A DNA stretch of 64,000 bases from Neodiprion pinetum (taxonomy: Eukaryota; Arthropoda; Insecta; Hymenoptera; Diprionidae): positions 19,616,526 through 19,680,525 of the forward strand of contig NC_060234.1 of assembly GCF_021155775.2 (NCBI RefSeq), given 5' to 3'. Both the position numbers and the translations under genes were made by a program. Shown here piece by piece: positions 50,701 to 62,029 of this stretch (positions are counted from its first letter, which is position 1; every line of letters starts with the position of its first letter). The notes under the pieces are model-generated. The model had not been told where the DNA came from and did no database searches. It saw only the letters and a list, made by a program, of their open reading frames with translations.

Positions 50701-53700
50701 CTACTACCAACAGCCCGCAGCAGCGCCTGCGACTTATACCACAACCGAGACACATTACCAGGCTGCAAAGCCGGCTTACAGTACCACCAGTGCCTACACA
50801 GGCACGGCGCGTCAAGCCACCACAACAGGACAAGCCAAAACCTATCAGGCATCCAGCACTGCTTACCAACAGCCGAATCCCGCACAAAACCCAACGTATT
50901 CCACTGGATACACCGCACCTGCTACGCCAGCTGCCACAGCATCCACTCCAACTAACAGTAAGTTTCACCATAATCTATTATAATTTCTATAGATTAAGTT
51001 TAGCATTGCCGATTCCACGATACGAAGCCGCAGCTAGTCACCAAAATTATTAAGTAAACGTGGCGAACTTGATTGAAAAATGGTAGAAAAGCTTAGCAAT
51101 AAAAATTGGCTAAATCCTCAAAATATTATTTATACTTTTAAAGGGTTCTCAGTGTTGAATTGTACGGTGTAGACTGTTTCAAAGTACGGCAACAATTTTT
51201 TCCTATTGCTGGAACAAGGTCTAAACATTACTTTGTACCGATAAAATGAATCCTGAAGTACAGGATTTTTTACTCAAGTCAAAGATATTGTTACTTTCCC
51301 ATTTAAATACTGTGTGTAGAAATATACTTATTCCAGATTGTTCGCGGATTATTCAAAATTATTCTGAGTGCAGTCTTATATGAATATAATCGTATTATCT
51401 CTAATAATAATGCCTTACGTTTGAGCAATCAGGAACCATATATTAGCGATATTAGGACTTTTGATATCTTTTATTTCAAACAATGGGCTAAAGTTGGCCT
51501 TCTAAAGTCTACGAAAACAAATATCTAATTGTTTATATTAAAATCAAGCCAATTCAACCGTCCAACCAGTGTTATTTAAAAGGGGATAGAATCAAATAGT
51601 ATCAAGTACGTTTTCAACTGGAGTTCAAATATCCTACACTTTGAAAAGATTTTCAGTAATTATATAAAAATTAACGTATAGATCTTCGTCCAGTGAACGA
51701 AAAAAGTATCACTTTAATCTTAACCAGTTTAGTACTGCATTATTTTATTCAAAAGTAGTTTAGTGCATTTGGCTATTGAATCTAGCTGCTGGCTTCAGCT
51801 GTATTGTTGAAGTTGACTTCATACATAGCGAGGCATCGTTAATTATCAGTAGCAGCAATAGAAATTTCCTTTGCATCTCTATTTTACACTCAAGTAAAGT
51901 CAATTCAGACCCCCCTAATTTTAGTGGGTCAGCAATAAGGTTGGCAAGATTAGCATCTAACTTATGCCCATTGAACAACACGCACTGTATCTGTTTGATG
52001 TAGAACTGCGATTGGTTCGAGGTTGCCGAAGCCAATTTTAATTGTTTGATGATACAGAAATAGTTTGATGAAAATATGTTGTCTTGCACCAAAAATATGC
52101 AAGAATCACTATTCTAGTAATGGACAATCTCTTCATTTGAGTATATGAAGAGTCAAGCCAAATGTCTTCAATATAATATTCAGAATTTCTTGTTACCTAA
52201 GAAACTCCTGCAAAAGCTTCGATTAAACCAAATAGATCAACTGAAGCGATATTTCATACAATCAAAGTCTTATTTGTTATCAATGATGACTAAATTCATC
52301 GGTGTGCAGATGTATAAAGAAGGTGTTAAAGTTGATCAAAAACATTGTGTTTTCAGAGGAATTGATAACTATATCCTATATTCCCTTGGTTTATATGCTT
52401 TGAATTTTATCTGATTTTCAAATACTTATAGGGCCATTACTGTGTGTGATTAGTATAGTTTTTAATTGTTGAAATAAGAATAAATTTAGAAATAAATAAG
52501 AATTTGAAATTTTGGCCACCAAACATCGCTCCAAAGGTTTTTTTTTATGTTTTTTAATCAAATTTACTCCATATGGCTGGCTTTATTTCTTTTTAACAAT
52601 CAGTACTGCAGTAATTTGTGGATCTCGTACTGGATTTGAATTTGAATTGAATGAAGAATTTGTACAGGATAAGATAAGAATACGTGGCAAAAAAAAAAAT
52701 GTTTTTTTAAAATTTCATTACTGAATGCAAGTGCAGCAGAAGCTGAGCACCCTTGACTGTGTAGAATAGTTTCATATAATCCTAAAATGTCGTGATCATT
52801 TATTTATAAATGTTAAGATTGGATACGTAAAATTAGGGTGGCCTTTAATTTAGGTCCATAAAAATTACAAGATTCAAGTTTGCAGCTATAATGTAACAAA
52901 ACTTTTGTTGACCATTGTTATGTGGCAATTTAATTGAGAATCGCTTTGTAGGAGTCATACTCACAACTTGAGTGTATGCTTTGCTTCATTTAATACTTTA
53001 CAGTTGATGGTTGACTGTATTTCTTAAAATACTGAAGTTACGGAACAGCAATTTCTCTCGATACTGTATTACATTAACTTTACGAACTTCTACCTTATGA
53101 GAACTTTTTTAATGATGTGTCAACATTGAAGAATGCTGATTAAGGTTCGAAGCAGACAAGAAATCAGCAAAAGTGTTGTCAGAATGGAGCTCGAGAATGA
53201 TTCTGTGTGTGTTAAAATTGTACTGTTAATTTGTTTGGTAGACAATATGTACCTACGTCGGTGTATATCTAAAACAAGACAAATGGACAAATCTTGTATT
53301 TCTCTTTTTCATCTGGCGTAAATGAGTAAAGTAAAGAGAGAATGCCTATATACAGAATATGTTCTTCAAGAAAATCCACTTCTGTAGGTTTCAACGGCAA
53401 TCTCTGCTTCAATTAATAACGATGCCTTGATCTATGTGTGGAAATAAATCATACTGCGCATTGATGGTTATATTCATACATTACGTGTAAAATATTCTGG
53501 ACTCACTTAGTTGTCTCACATTATGAAATCCCCTTTTTTTTTTTTTTTTTTTTTTTTTACTACCAATAAATTGTCACCTTCAGTTTGTTGGCATGAAAGT
53601 ATTAGGACAGTGTTACCTATCTCTGATATCTATCTGTTCATTAAACCAAATTTTCACATCAATTCAAAGTTAGCAATTGCATTTGCGTCATCCTGTTTTG

Positions 53701-56700
53701 GTTTTTATTAAAAGCGTAAATTTGTACGATTGTTAAAAATTATAACAACACTCCAAGAAGTTAATTGGTCAAAAATCGATACTTTCCGGTAATTTTATGA
53801 CGAGATATTTGTACGTTGACTATTTATCAATTTATTACATTTGTAAGTACTCTTAAAAAATGCAGAAATAGAAAATACTGGAATCATCAAAAAAATCTTG
53901 GATATTGATGCTTAATTTTAAACTGCTTTAAAATGGTAGAAAATCTAGCAGTAAAAGTCTTTTTTTTTTTAAATTTTTTATTTTATTGTGTTGACATTGT
54001 TGAGTATTCAAATTTACAACATTGCACTGATATTGTCTACGATCAACAAATGGTAATATTGAATTGTGTACTGAAAAACAATAATATATTTCAATGACAT
54101 TGTAGAAAATAATAGTCTTCTAAATAAGATGAACTACCTTGCATGGAAATAGCAAATATACCTTACTTACAAGCAATTTAAAATGAAGTAACGGTACCTC
54201 AGATTTTGTTTATAATTTCAGAATTCGTTACCTTTCAATTTTTAAGAGATCTTCAGAGCTTCGGAATATAACAATTCGGTAAATACTCAATGTATGAACG
54301 TCTTTTAGGAAAATTCATCAAGATTTTTGGATACCCAACCGCCTTGACCTTGTACTGGTCTTCAAACGAATAAAGTTTGATTGCACTTTCATTTGCCTGT
54401 TATTTCAATATTGCATCGAAATTTAGTGCTTATTCACCAATTAGTATCAGGGAGGGTAGTTCTTTGTTTTAAAATATATGTCATTAAAATTATCGGTAAT
54501 TGAAAGCGTCTGAAATTTTGCATATAGCAAAACAATAGAGAGTATAAATTAAGTTTTGGAACATTAAGTTACCAACAAAAGTACTCCCATCATTTTTTAT
54601 CACACTAAGCATGGTTAATAGTTATAAGAATTTTCAAGCATTTGGCGATCTTGTTCGCAACATCGCTGTATGCTTCCTCTAAGTCATTAAGTTAGTGTGT
54701 ACACGCTGGTAGCAAAATTTGTCGGGCTACGACATTGTTAGTAATCACGTAGATCCGCCGAATCAAATAGTCAGACGATTCGAATTGTCCAACTTTTTGT
54801 ACTTATCTGCAAGGCTGTATAAATTGAAAACTCGTCATTTTTTTTTTCTTTCGAGGACGTGAAGCTCGCAATTTGAACAGTCGTGACATTGTTGGATGTT
54901 CTTGTTGATTTATTTCACGAAAATTAACTTACGTACGCTTTTCAACTTTATTTTCACTGTTGGATTTTTAGCTCTTCCAATTTAGTATATCTTGAGTATG
55001 AAATAATGAGAAATGATGAGCCGATGACGAGACTGAATGATCATCAGTACTGCTATTCATCGTTGAAGTCAAGTATTTTGCCTTCTTGTGATAATAGTTG
55101 TATCTGTTTTTCATTAAAGATGATTTGGCTGACTGATCTCTTGACTCATTTTAAACACGTTTCAATATACGCTACATAATATGTCAATTGTTGGCTGTTG
55201 CTTGGATTTTTTATTTCCTTTCTGTTTTCTCTTTGTCTATGTAAATTTCTGAAGCTAAATAAAATCCTTTGACGGATTCTTTCCACTTAAAAGTATTGTA
55301 AACCTGAGACTCATGACATTCAACAAATACAACGATAGTTTTTTGCGTTTGTTAGTCTTCACGATTCACGTAAACAAGAATAGAATACCTTTTCCAAATT
55401 TGAGGTCGGATATTAATTTCCCCTTGCAGAAACGGCGAGTACAACGTATTCCGGCTACGACGCGGCGCTTTATAGCGCCGCGACCATGTACGTAGCCCAA
55501 CAGAGCGCAAACAGCAACACAAATAACCAAAAGTCTGGAGGTTGGCAGGGTTATGGCAGGAAGGGATTTGGCGCCGGAGGCGGAGCGATGAAATCGATGC
55601 GTCCCAAGCAAACCCCCAAGCCTCAGCAGCTCCACTACTGCGATGTCTGCAAGATTAGCTGTGCTGGGCCACAGACGTATAGGGAGCATCTGGAGGGGCA
55701 AAAGCACAAGAAAAAAGAAGCCTCTCTGAAGGTGCCGCAGCAGCCACCTGCACGGGGAGCTGGGAACTCGCTTCGTTGTGAACTTTGCGACGTCACATGC
55801 ACAGGGAACGACGCCTACGCAGCTCACATCAGGGGAGCGAAGCATCAGAAAGTTGTCAAACTTCACACCAAATTGGGAAAGCCAATTCCAAGTGCTGATC
55901 CCACCGTTCTCAATCCTAAACCAGCTGCTGTTGTCAAGGCAACTGTTACCAAAAAAGCAACGGTCACCGCAACACCTAAGATTAATTTTGTTGCATGTAA
56001 GTGCTCATATTTTATCTTTTTATTAACAATGTATGTATTTATTATTGTACTAATTTTGGAATACCTGAATCATAGTATGATTTTGTACTTATTGGATGGG
56101 AATCTCAGTACATCAACAATATTCGTGTGACCAAGCAAACTTCGTTTTGGCATTAATTTGAAAAAAAAAAAAAAACACTTATTCAAGAGTTGACAACACA
56201 ATCCTATACATGAACAAAAAGATCATGTTTATTCAGAGGGTGCAAATACTCTCAGTTCTTTGGAGTTTAAATCGTAAAAAATTAATATGTATAATGTAAA
56301 ATTCACAGATAAATTTTCTATTTTTGTAATGGCACAAACTTCCTTCAAAGTTGCATTGTAGGGTTCCGAGAACATGCAATGTCACATAACTCAAGTTGTT
56401 AGGAATTTGTGATCACGTCTCAACTTTTTTTCTTTCCTTTTTACCAAAAGCAAAAACAAAAGTGAATTATTCCCAATGTTTTTTTATTTTATTATTTTTT
56501 TTTTTTTTTTATTGGTCACGTGGGCTTGAATCTAAACCGTTGAATGAAACAACTCTTTAATAAAGTTGAGAAAATTAGCATATCCAGCACCAATATACTG
56601 TAGAACTTCTTGGAAAAACAAAGCTAATTACAAATATCAATCCAAAATAGTTCACGGACTTCAATTTTTTGCAGTCGGTGCAAGTAAATTTAATTTTTTT

Positions 56701-59700
56701 CCTATGTAGGTTTGATGCTAGAGATTCGCATTTCAACAACCTCATTCATGAAGTGTACAGATTCCAATATCTAATATCGAATCTTGGAATATGCTATTTC
56801 AATGCTGCTTCCAAATTGAAACCTTCTATCCTTGGCTTTCAAAAATGGATTCTCAAACATTTTACGATTAATACGTAATTCAACAATATGCCTTTCAATG
56901 TTTGCATGTTTAAATTAGCAGACAATACAACAAAAAATATATTCAAATTTTGTAGATCAAGGTCACAAAAATTTGGATTTTCTATCGGAATCTTTGTGTT
57001 CGTGTTTCATTTTGTTATTCAATGTTGGACCAAAATTAGCAACTGAAAAAATCTGGTTTCTATTAAACAAAAAAATGTCCAGGTTCCTTTGAAGAAATAA
57101 AATTGAGCCTAATTTAATATACCAAATTATAAAGAATAGACTTTAACATATAAATTATTATACAAACACGATATAACCAAATCGGAAAATCGACTTGAAA
57201 TGAAGATAGAATTTTTTTTCTCACTTTGCTTAGTCAATTAGATTGCCATGTTTATCTTGGGTTACCTTCTTACGACAGAGTTATCTATGAGAAAACACAT
57301 ACTTGTGAAGACTGTACGAATATAAAAAATATAAATGAAGTTTTAATGAACGTACGTTATACTTTATTACATTAAAGCACCCACGCTGACATGTCGAGTC
57401 GAGTGGAAAATAAAATAATGATTGAATTTTCGATTGTTGAGACAAATGCAGTTGAACCAATTGATATTCTTGAATTACGTTTTTGAGTATAATTGTCTAG
57501 ATCTTTTTTTTTTAACTGGTGTTTCATCTTACAGCTGGAAACCTTGGCACTGTGGCTCAACCTCCAGTAACTGGGGAAGTCAAAGTAGAAGAGCCAGTTG
57601 CCGACGACACTAGTGAAGACGCTACAATTGACGAGAAAGATATTCAACCCGTGGGTCAAGAGTATATAGAAGAAAACAAGTCTGAAGATGGGAAGATCAT
57701 TAGTTTCAACTGTAAATTATGTGAATGCCGGTTCAACGATCCAAACGCAAAAGACATGCACATGAAAGGGAGACGGCACAGATTTGCATATAAAAAGAAG
57801 GTGAACCCTGATCTGGTTGTTGACATGAAACCAAGTCTAAAACAGCGAAAAATGTTGGAAGAGAAACTCCGTCGACAGCAAATGAGAGACGAATACATGC
57901 GTCGTAGAGAAGAGATCAATCAGTTGGGTCCTATAGGACCAATGGGACCGATGATGGATGAGGAAATGTTGTACTGGGAAGAGCGACGCCGGTACGAAGA
58001 TGAGTGCGAATACTACGAATGGTACCGCCGTTATGGACGAGGACCTGGCGCTCCGCCACTTCCTCGGCCATTCCCAGGACCTCCCCCAATGATGATGTTC
58101 CCAGGTCCGCAAAGACGCCCAGAATCTTCAGACGACAAACATGTGCTGTCTCATCATTCTACGATATATCCCAAAGAAGAGGAATTACAAGCTGTCCAAA
58201 AAATCGTCTCTCACACAGAGAAGGCACTCAAGTTCGTTTCTGACACGCTGGCTGAGGGTGGTAAGTTCTTAACAAATTTCAAATAGGAGTTCGTCCATGT
58301 GCGCTGTGCAAAATGAAGTTGTCAGATTATCAAAAAATTTTGGTGTTTCGATTATTTAGTAGAATTCAGGAACTGGTATTAAAAAAAAAATGTAGTATCC
58401 AACAAATAGTAGGGAATTTTAGCAAACACTTGTGGTCGATCTTAGAAATACCTTGAAATATCGCATGTAATGCTATCTCTAAATTTTTTAACTACCACGA
58501 ACAGTTTAAAGTAAGTGCTCATAATTTCTATCGCTCGCTATGCGTACTAAAATAGGAATTCTTTAAATTTTTATTTCAATTGCTGCGCTTGCTTGATTAT
58601 CAATATTTATTGATTAAGATGATTCTTATATTGATAACAACATGAATGCTTAGGACCAAAACTTGATGTACACGAGTACTTACGATCTTCTGTTTTTTAT
58701 TTGTGATTGCTGATACGACACAACACGATACTAAGTGATTTCATTGGCCTATGCCGTTTGATCCATCCATTAAAATCATGTTATTTGGTTCAACATTGAA
58801 TGTCTAGGAGCACTGTAAGTGCTTATGGTGTCACGAAATGTGAAAATGCAAGCCAGTTCAGCGGCACCTGAATTTTTGCGAGTAATTTTTTTAAAATTGT
58901 TTCAAAATTAATGTTTTTCAATCATATTGAAGGGAAGAGTTTTCAAATGTAAATTCTTGCTTTTGCCAAACAATACCTGTAATTTCGTGAATAATAGATA
59001 TTCAGATATTTTTTTGGTCTGAAGTTGATCTTGAAAGATTAAACTTTCGCTACAAAAGTTTGTTTTTACAAACGGGAGAAACGTTCTGAAAATCCTTGAT
59101 CAACATTAATAATATGCATTGCCGCTAGTTTAAATCACTTGTCTAAGCTTCATTACTATGAGATGGCGATGTCAAAATATCCCATCTTTTAATTTATAAC
59201 GGCCAAAGTAACAAAGAGGAACAAAAAGTTTATGCATCACTTTGATAATCGCAGGTAAAAAACCAGCGCCAGCAGTTGCTGTTCCTGCGCCTGTTGCGAC
59301 GACGCCTGCTACAGCAACAACTCCAGTGGCTAAGGATGACGCAGCTGTAAAGAAGGATGGAGAAGCTGACAAAAAACAGCCACAAGCCCCACAGAAAGAA
59401 GATGGTAGCGATGGCAATCTTTTTTCTTTTCAAAAAGAGAAAGAAGATTCCAGGATTCTACGTGGAGTCATGCGAGTCGGAAATCTTGCCAAAGGTCTCC
59501 TGCTATCTGGAGACAATCACGTCTGTCTTGTGGTGTTATGCGCTGAAAAGCCTACTAAGTACGTGTATTCGTTTGTTTGAAATGAACTTTATCACGTATG
59601 ACAATCTTGTCTTTTTGGAACGAAGTTCCTTATCGCTCGTTCACCGTAGGGGCTAGGCGGAAAAAAACGACACCAAAAAACCGACACTTTTTGGCTATAG

Positions 59701-62029
59701 TGCTCGTTTGCTATAGTGCGCGCGATCTCCCTCTCTCTCTCTCTCTCTATTCCAGCGTGTGCGCGCGCTCTCTCTCTCTGTCTCAGCGCTTGGGGTGGGA
59801 GACGGCAGCAGCGGTCTCTCTCACTCACAGCGCACGACTATACTTCGCCCCTCTTTCTCTCTCCTACAGCGTACAACTATACTTTGGGCCGCAGCGCGCT
59901 CTCTCACAGCGTACGTCTATACTTTGCCTCTCTTTCTTTTTATATCTTTCAAAAACACATTCGTACGATTTTATTACCATTCCTTCATATATTTGATTTT
60001 TCATTTAATTATTCTTCAATTAAACGTTCTTAATTTATTCAATGAGCAGTAATATAGCGTAAGGAACTTCGTTCGTACCGGCTGTCCCATGACAGCTCTC
60101 ATGTTTTTTTTTTGGTTTATTTCAAGATCATTCCCCCTTAAAAATTGAACTTACTTACTGACTGTTCTTTATCACATTATTCTAGAAACGTAAGTACTGC
60201 AAAAGGTACATTTTCATGCATTTTTCTTTACTTTTCTTTTTTTTTTTTTATTCCGAATTTCTTAGCGTTCTTTGAACCTGCCATTACCAACAAACGCATT
60301 AATATTTGCTATTAAATTTATAAAGCCTGAAACCTTTGTAAAGATTTTATCTCACGGAAATACCCCGTATTCTGAAGGAATTCGAATATACATTTAAATA
60401 GATACTGTGAGTAAAAAATCCAAAATGTTTACCATATTACCAAAATATTTTATACTTTACCAGGATATTGTATCTTAGCTCAAATTGATAACAATATGCT
60501 AAAAAAATTAATTCATTCAAGTTTAATGGTTATGTCTACCTTTTTTGCTTATTTTTAATCTATATTGTGGTTTGTAGAACACTGTTGAATAAGGTGGCAG
60601 AAATTCTACCTACTCAGCTGAAAACTGTGGCTCCCGATGACACCTACAATGTCGGAAAGCATCCGGAATCCGCAGCTCTGACAGTTTCTGGTGGATCTGT
60701 GACTGTTAGTGTGACATTGACCAGCCCTCTGATGCGGGAGACACCAAAGGTTGTCGCACCGGCCGGTGAGTTAAATATTTTTTATCTTCGCAACGGCCAA
60801 GAAAAGGATAACTGTCACTAACGATTTGATGCGTGGAGCACTTTTTATTTTTTCATCACCATTTTTCTAGCTATAAACCGTTTATCGATTTGGTTTGTTC
60901 TTTTCATGGCCCGGAAAAAAAATTTCTGTGAATTTTTTTTTTCTTGTAAGCAACCTAGGAGGACGCCATGACAACAAGGACTTCGTGGTCGCCGGTGCAT
61001 ATCTGGTCTAATGTGGAAATGTATTCTTTTAATTTTGATGTAGGGTAAAGAGCTGCGTTTTAGTGTGTCCACGACTACAGCTTCTAATCTCAAAGTAATG
61101 CCTTGAGGAATGTGTAAAATAATTCTTCAATTTAGCCATGGATTAAAAATTCTAATATTAATTAAATAAAGAATTTAAAATCTTCGCAAATTGAGATGAC
61201 CACTTTCATTCGTTTCGGTTTCACTTTTTTTAGAAGCACTAGTCCCGTTTTACATTCTTTTCAAACTCGACAAAATCAATTGTATGCGTCAAATATTTAA
61301 TATATATATATATGTATTCCTTCATCCGTGGACACGCTTTCAGACACGAAAACTACGCTGAGGCAATCTTAAAACTATGGACTTTTTGATCATGCGTGAA
61401 CCATGTGACTCCTCTCCCTCCATTAGACCAAATACCGTTAAAAAAATAATAATACGACGACACTTTCAATACGAATATTTTGACTTGGGATTCTAAGATG
61501 TTCGATGTAGTTTCATTGTTGGTAGAAAAAAAAAATAAATTAAAAAATAAAAAAAAAACAACCAACACAAAAAATGAATAAATAAATACCTAAGGGTGGT
61601 ACTCCCAATGTTAATTGCGCAACATCGACAGTAATTAAATGCTGCGAATTGTGTTATAGTCACTATCTTTCTCGAATCAATTATTGTGAAGCGACGTGTC
61701 ACGTATTAATGTACAGTACTTGATTAGACCTGTTTTAATTTGGACTATTATGAGTCAAAGAGGCTCGAGTTGCTGGACTCGAGTTGGCAATGAAATGGAG
61801 GGACAATCCCGATTGCTGGGCATGATCAAACACTCTAAGTGTTGTCTAAGCGTGTTGTGCTTTCTTTGTTGGGATCTCAGAGAATGCTGGACAGCAGCAA
61901 CAGGGAGCTGCACAACCGCAAGCGACGCCCGCGACGCCGGCCGCGACGAAACCAGACCCACCAGATGTACTTCCCAAGGCTAAGTGTTTGGAGGCTTTAG
62001 CTGCACTCAGGCATGCCAAGTGGTTTCAG
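47725..62029 (+). CDS. ZFR: ZFR / Zn72D orthologue, zinc-finger RNA-binding protein (8 coding exons, 3' end outside window)
   Basis: This is a nuclear double-stranded-RNA-binding protein of the ZFR/NF45/NF90 group. Known members act in alternative splicing and RNA editing; the Drosophila orthologue Zn72D is needed for mle splicing and affects ADAR editing. Eight exons join in frame to 830 codons. The start MAQNNYFGFTHGG matches the vertebrate ZFR start (MATGNYFGFTH). An Ala/Tyr/Gln/Thr-rich segment runs over residues 17-205. Three U1-type C2H2 fingers have C256/C259/H272/H278, C302/C305/H318/H324 and C434/C437/H450/H456. An acidic and Arg-rich linker follows, then a DZF domain from about residue 570. 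The last exon ends at HAKWFQ, an intron position shared with human ZFR, so about 230 C-terminal residues are missing because of the window edge. The start is the first in-frame ATG. I am very sure of the family; the boundaries come from splice sites and phase only. Confidence 0.96.
47775..48047 (+). other. ZFR intron 1
   Basis: This short intron runs from GTACGA to TTTACAACAG. It contains a CpG-rich stretch at about 47890-47990 with CCGCCAT and TCAGTT motifs, possibly promoter-proximal. Confidence 0.8.
48048..48211 (+). CDS. ZFR: ZFR coding exon 2
   Basis: The acceptor is TTTACAACAG and the donor is GCCG|GTAAGT. It enters in phase 2 and leaves in phase 1. It encodes a low-complexity stretch rich in Ala, Thr, Gln and Tyr, with two poly-Ala tracts (AAAAATGYETYQAAAAAAA). 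This matches the Ala-rich N-terminal region of animal ZFR in composition, not in alignable sequence. Confidence 0.9.
48212..50615 (+). other. ZFR intron 2
   Basis: A 2.4-kb AT-rich intron. I saw nothing else in it. Confidence 0.85.
50616..50957 (+). CDS. ZFR: ZFR coding exon 3
   Basis: This exon encodes a Tyr/Thr/Ala/Gln-rich segment containing AQTYDYGYGRAAPAPTYD and repeated TYxxx motifs. The 3' splice site is a tandem AAGTAG: use of the first AG starts the exon at 50616 (adding one Val), use of the second starts it at 50619. The donor is AACA|GTAAGT, leaving phase 1. The GC-richer wobble bases contrast with the AT-rich introns on both sides. Confidence 0.88.
50958..55429 (+). other. ZFR intron 3
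   Basis: A 4.5-kb AT-rich intron with a poly-T run at 53534 and an antisense 110-codon open frame at 51760-52092. No exon-like sequence was seen on the plus strand. Confidence 0.85.
53534..53558. repeat. Poly-T run in ZFR intron 3
   Basis: About 25 uninterrupted T. It is too far from the exon 4 acceptor (1.9 kb) to be its pyrimidine tract. Confidence 0.85.
55430..55996 (+). CDS. ZFR: ZFR coding exon 4, zinc fingers 1 and 2
   Basis: The acceptor is CCCCTTGCAG and the donor is GTTGCAT|GTAAGT; it enters and leaves in phase 1. It begins with TTYSGYDAALYSAA, which corresponds to the vertebrate SGYEAAVYSAA segment. Two U1-type C2H2 fingers follow: HYCDVCKISCAGPQTYREHL and RCELCDVTCTGNDAYAAHI, each with the GxKH end typical of dsRNA-binding ZFR/JAZ fingers. 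The conserved block KLHTKLGKPIPS follows. The exon ends in TPKINFVA, matching the vertebrate TPKINFVG. Confidence 0.96.
55997..57534 (+). other. ZFR intron 4
   Basis: A 1.5-kb AT-rich intron with poly-A (about 56160) and poly-T (about 56494) runs. Translation from exon 4 reads on for about 45 codons before a stop, which is chance. Confidence 0.85.
57535..58260 (+). CDS. ZFR: ZFR coding exon 5, zinc finger 3 and start of DZF
   Basis: The acceptor is TCATCTTACAG and the donor is GAGGGTG|GTAAGT; both ends are phase 1. It encodes an acidic linker, DIQPVGQEYIEE, the third U1-type finger (FNCKLCECRFNDPNAKDMH, ending in HMKGRRHR) and KKKVNPDLVVDMKPS. A highly charged Arg/Glu segment, a Pro-rich segment and the start of the DZF domain follow (SSDDKHVLSHHSTIYPKEEE, then LQAVQKIVSHTEKALK). 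The order is the same as in vertebrate ZFR. Confidence 0.96.
58261..59254 (+). other. ZFR intron 5
   Basis: A 1.0-kb AT-rich intron; nothing else seen. Confidence 0.85.
59255..59558 (+). CDS. ZFR: ZFR coding exon 6, DZF domain
   Basis: The acceptor is TGATAATCGCAG and the donor is ACTAA|GTACGT; it enters in phase 1 and leaves in phase 2. The first part is an Ala/Pro/Thr-rich insertion, then a Lys/Gln-rich stretch. The second part is conserved DZF sequence: ILRGVMRVGNLAKGLLLSGD and VCLVVLCAEKPTK. This segment has the nucleotidyltransferase-like fold in NF45/NF90/ZFR. In the family the fold is used for dimerisation, not catalysis. Confidence 0.93.
59618..60074. mobile_element. Element with inverted ends in ZFR intron 6
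   Basis: GAACGAAGTTCCTTA at the left end and TAAGGAACTTCGTTC at the right are perfect inverted repeats. Between them are CT-rich microsatellites (about 59731-59780) and three degenerate copies of CAGCGYACGACTATACTTYG at about 59829, 59868 and 59909. It is GC-richer than the rest of the intron, which supports an insertion. Confidence 0.6.
60578..60765 (+). CDS. ZFR: ZFR coding exon 7, DZF domain
   Basis: The acceptor is GTGGTTTGTAG and the donor is GCCG|GTGAGT; it enters in phase 2 and leaves in phase 1. It encodes KTLLNKVAEILPTQLKTVAP, then SVTVSVTLTSPLMRE. These match the DZF segments TLLSRIAENLPKQL and VTITLTSPIIRE of vertebrate ZFR. Confidence 0.93.
60766..61880 (+). other. ZFR intron 7
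   Basis: A 1.1-kb intron with a TA microsatellite at about 61300-61313. No other feature seen. Confidence 0.85.
61881..62029 (+). CDS. ZFR: ZFR coding exon 8, DZF domain (last exon in window)
   Basis: The acceptor is TGGGATCTCAG; it enters in phase 1 and ends in phase 0. A short Gln/Ala/Pro-rich lead-in precedes KPDPPDVLPKAKCLEALAAL and RHAKWFQ, which match vertebrate ZFR closely. The 5' splice site reads CAG|GTTTGA, a weak donor, but it falls at the same residue as the vertebrate exon end. No further exon is visible up to base 64000. Confidence 0.9.

Noticed and set aside
55366..55866. Minus-strand 166-codon ORF
   Set aside because: It is the antisense shadow of ZFR exon 4, which has clear zinc-finger coding on the plus strand.
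58004..58112. Pro/Gly-rich alternative frames inside ZFR exon 5
   Set aside because: Shadow frames of the Arg/Pro-rich coding sequence.
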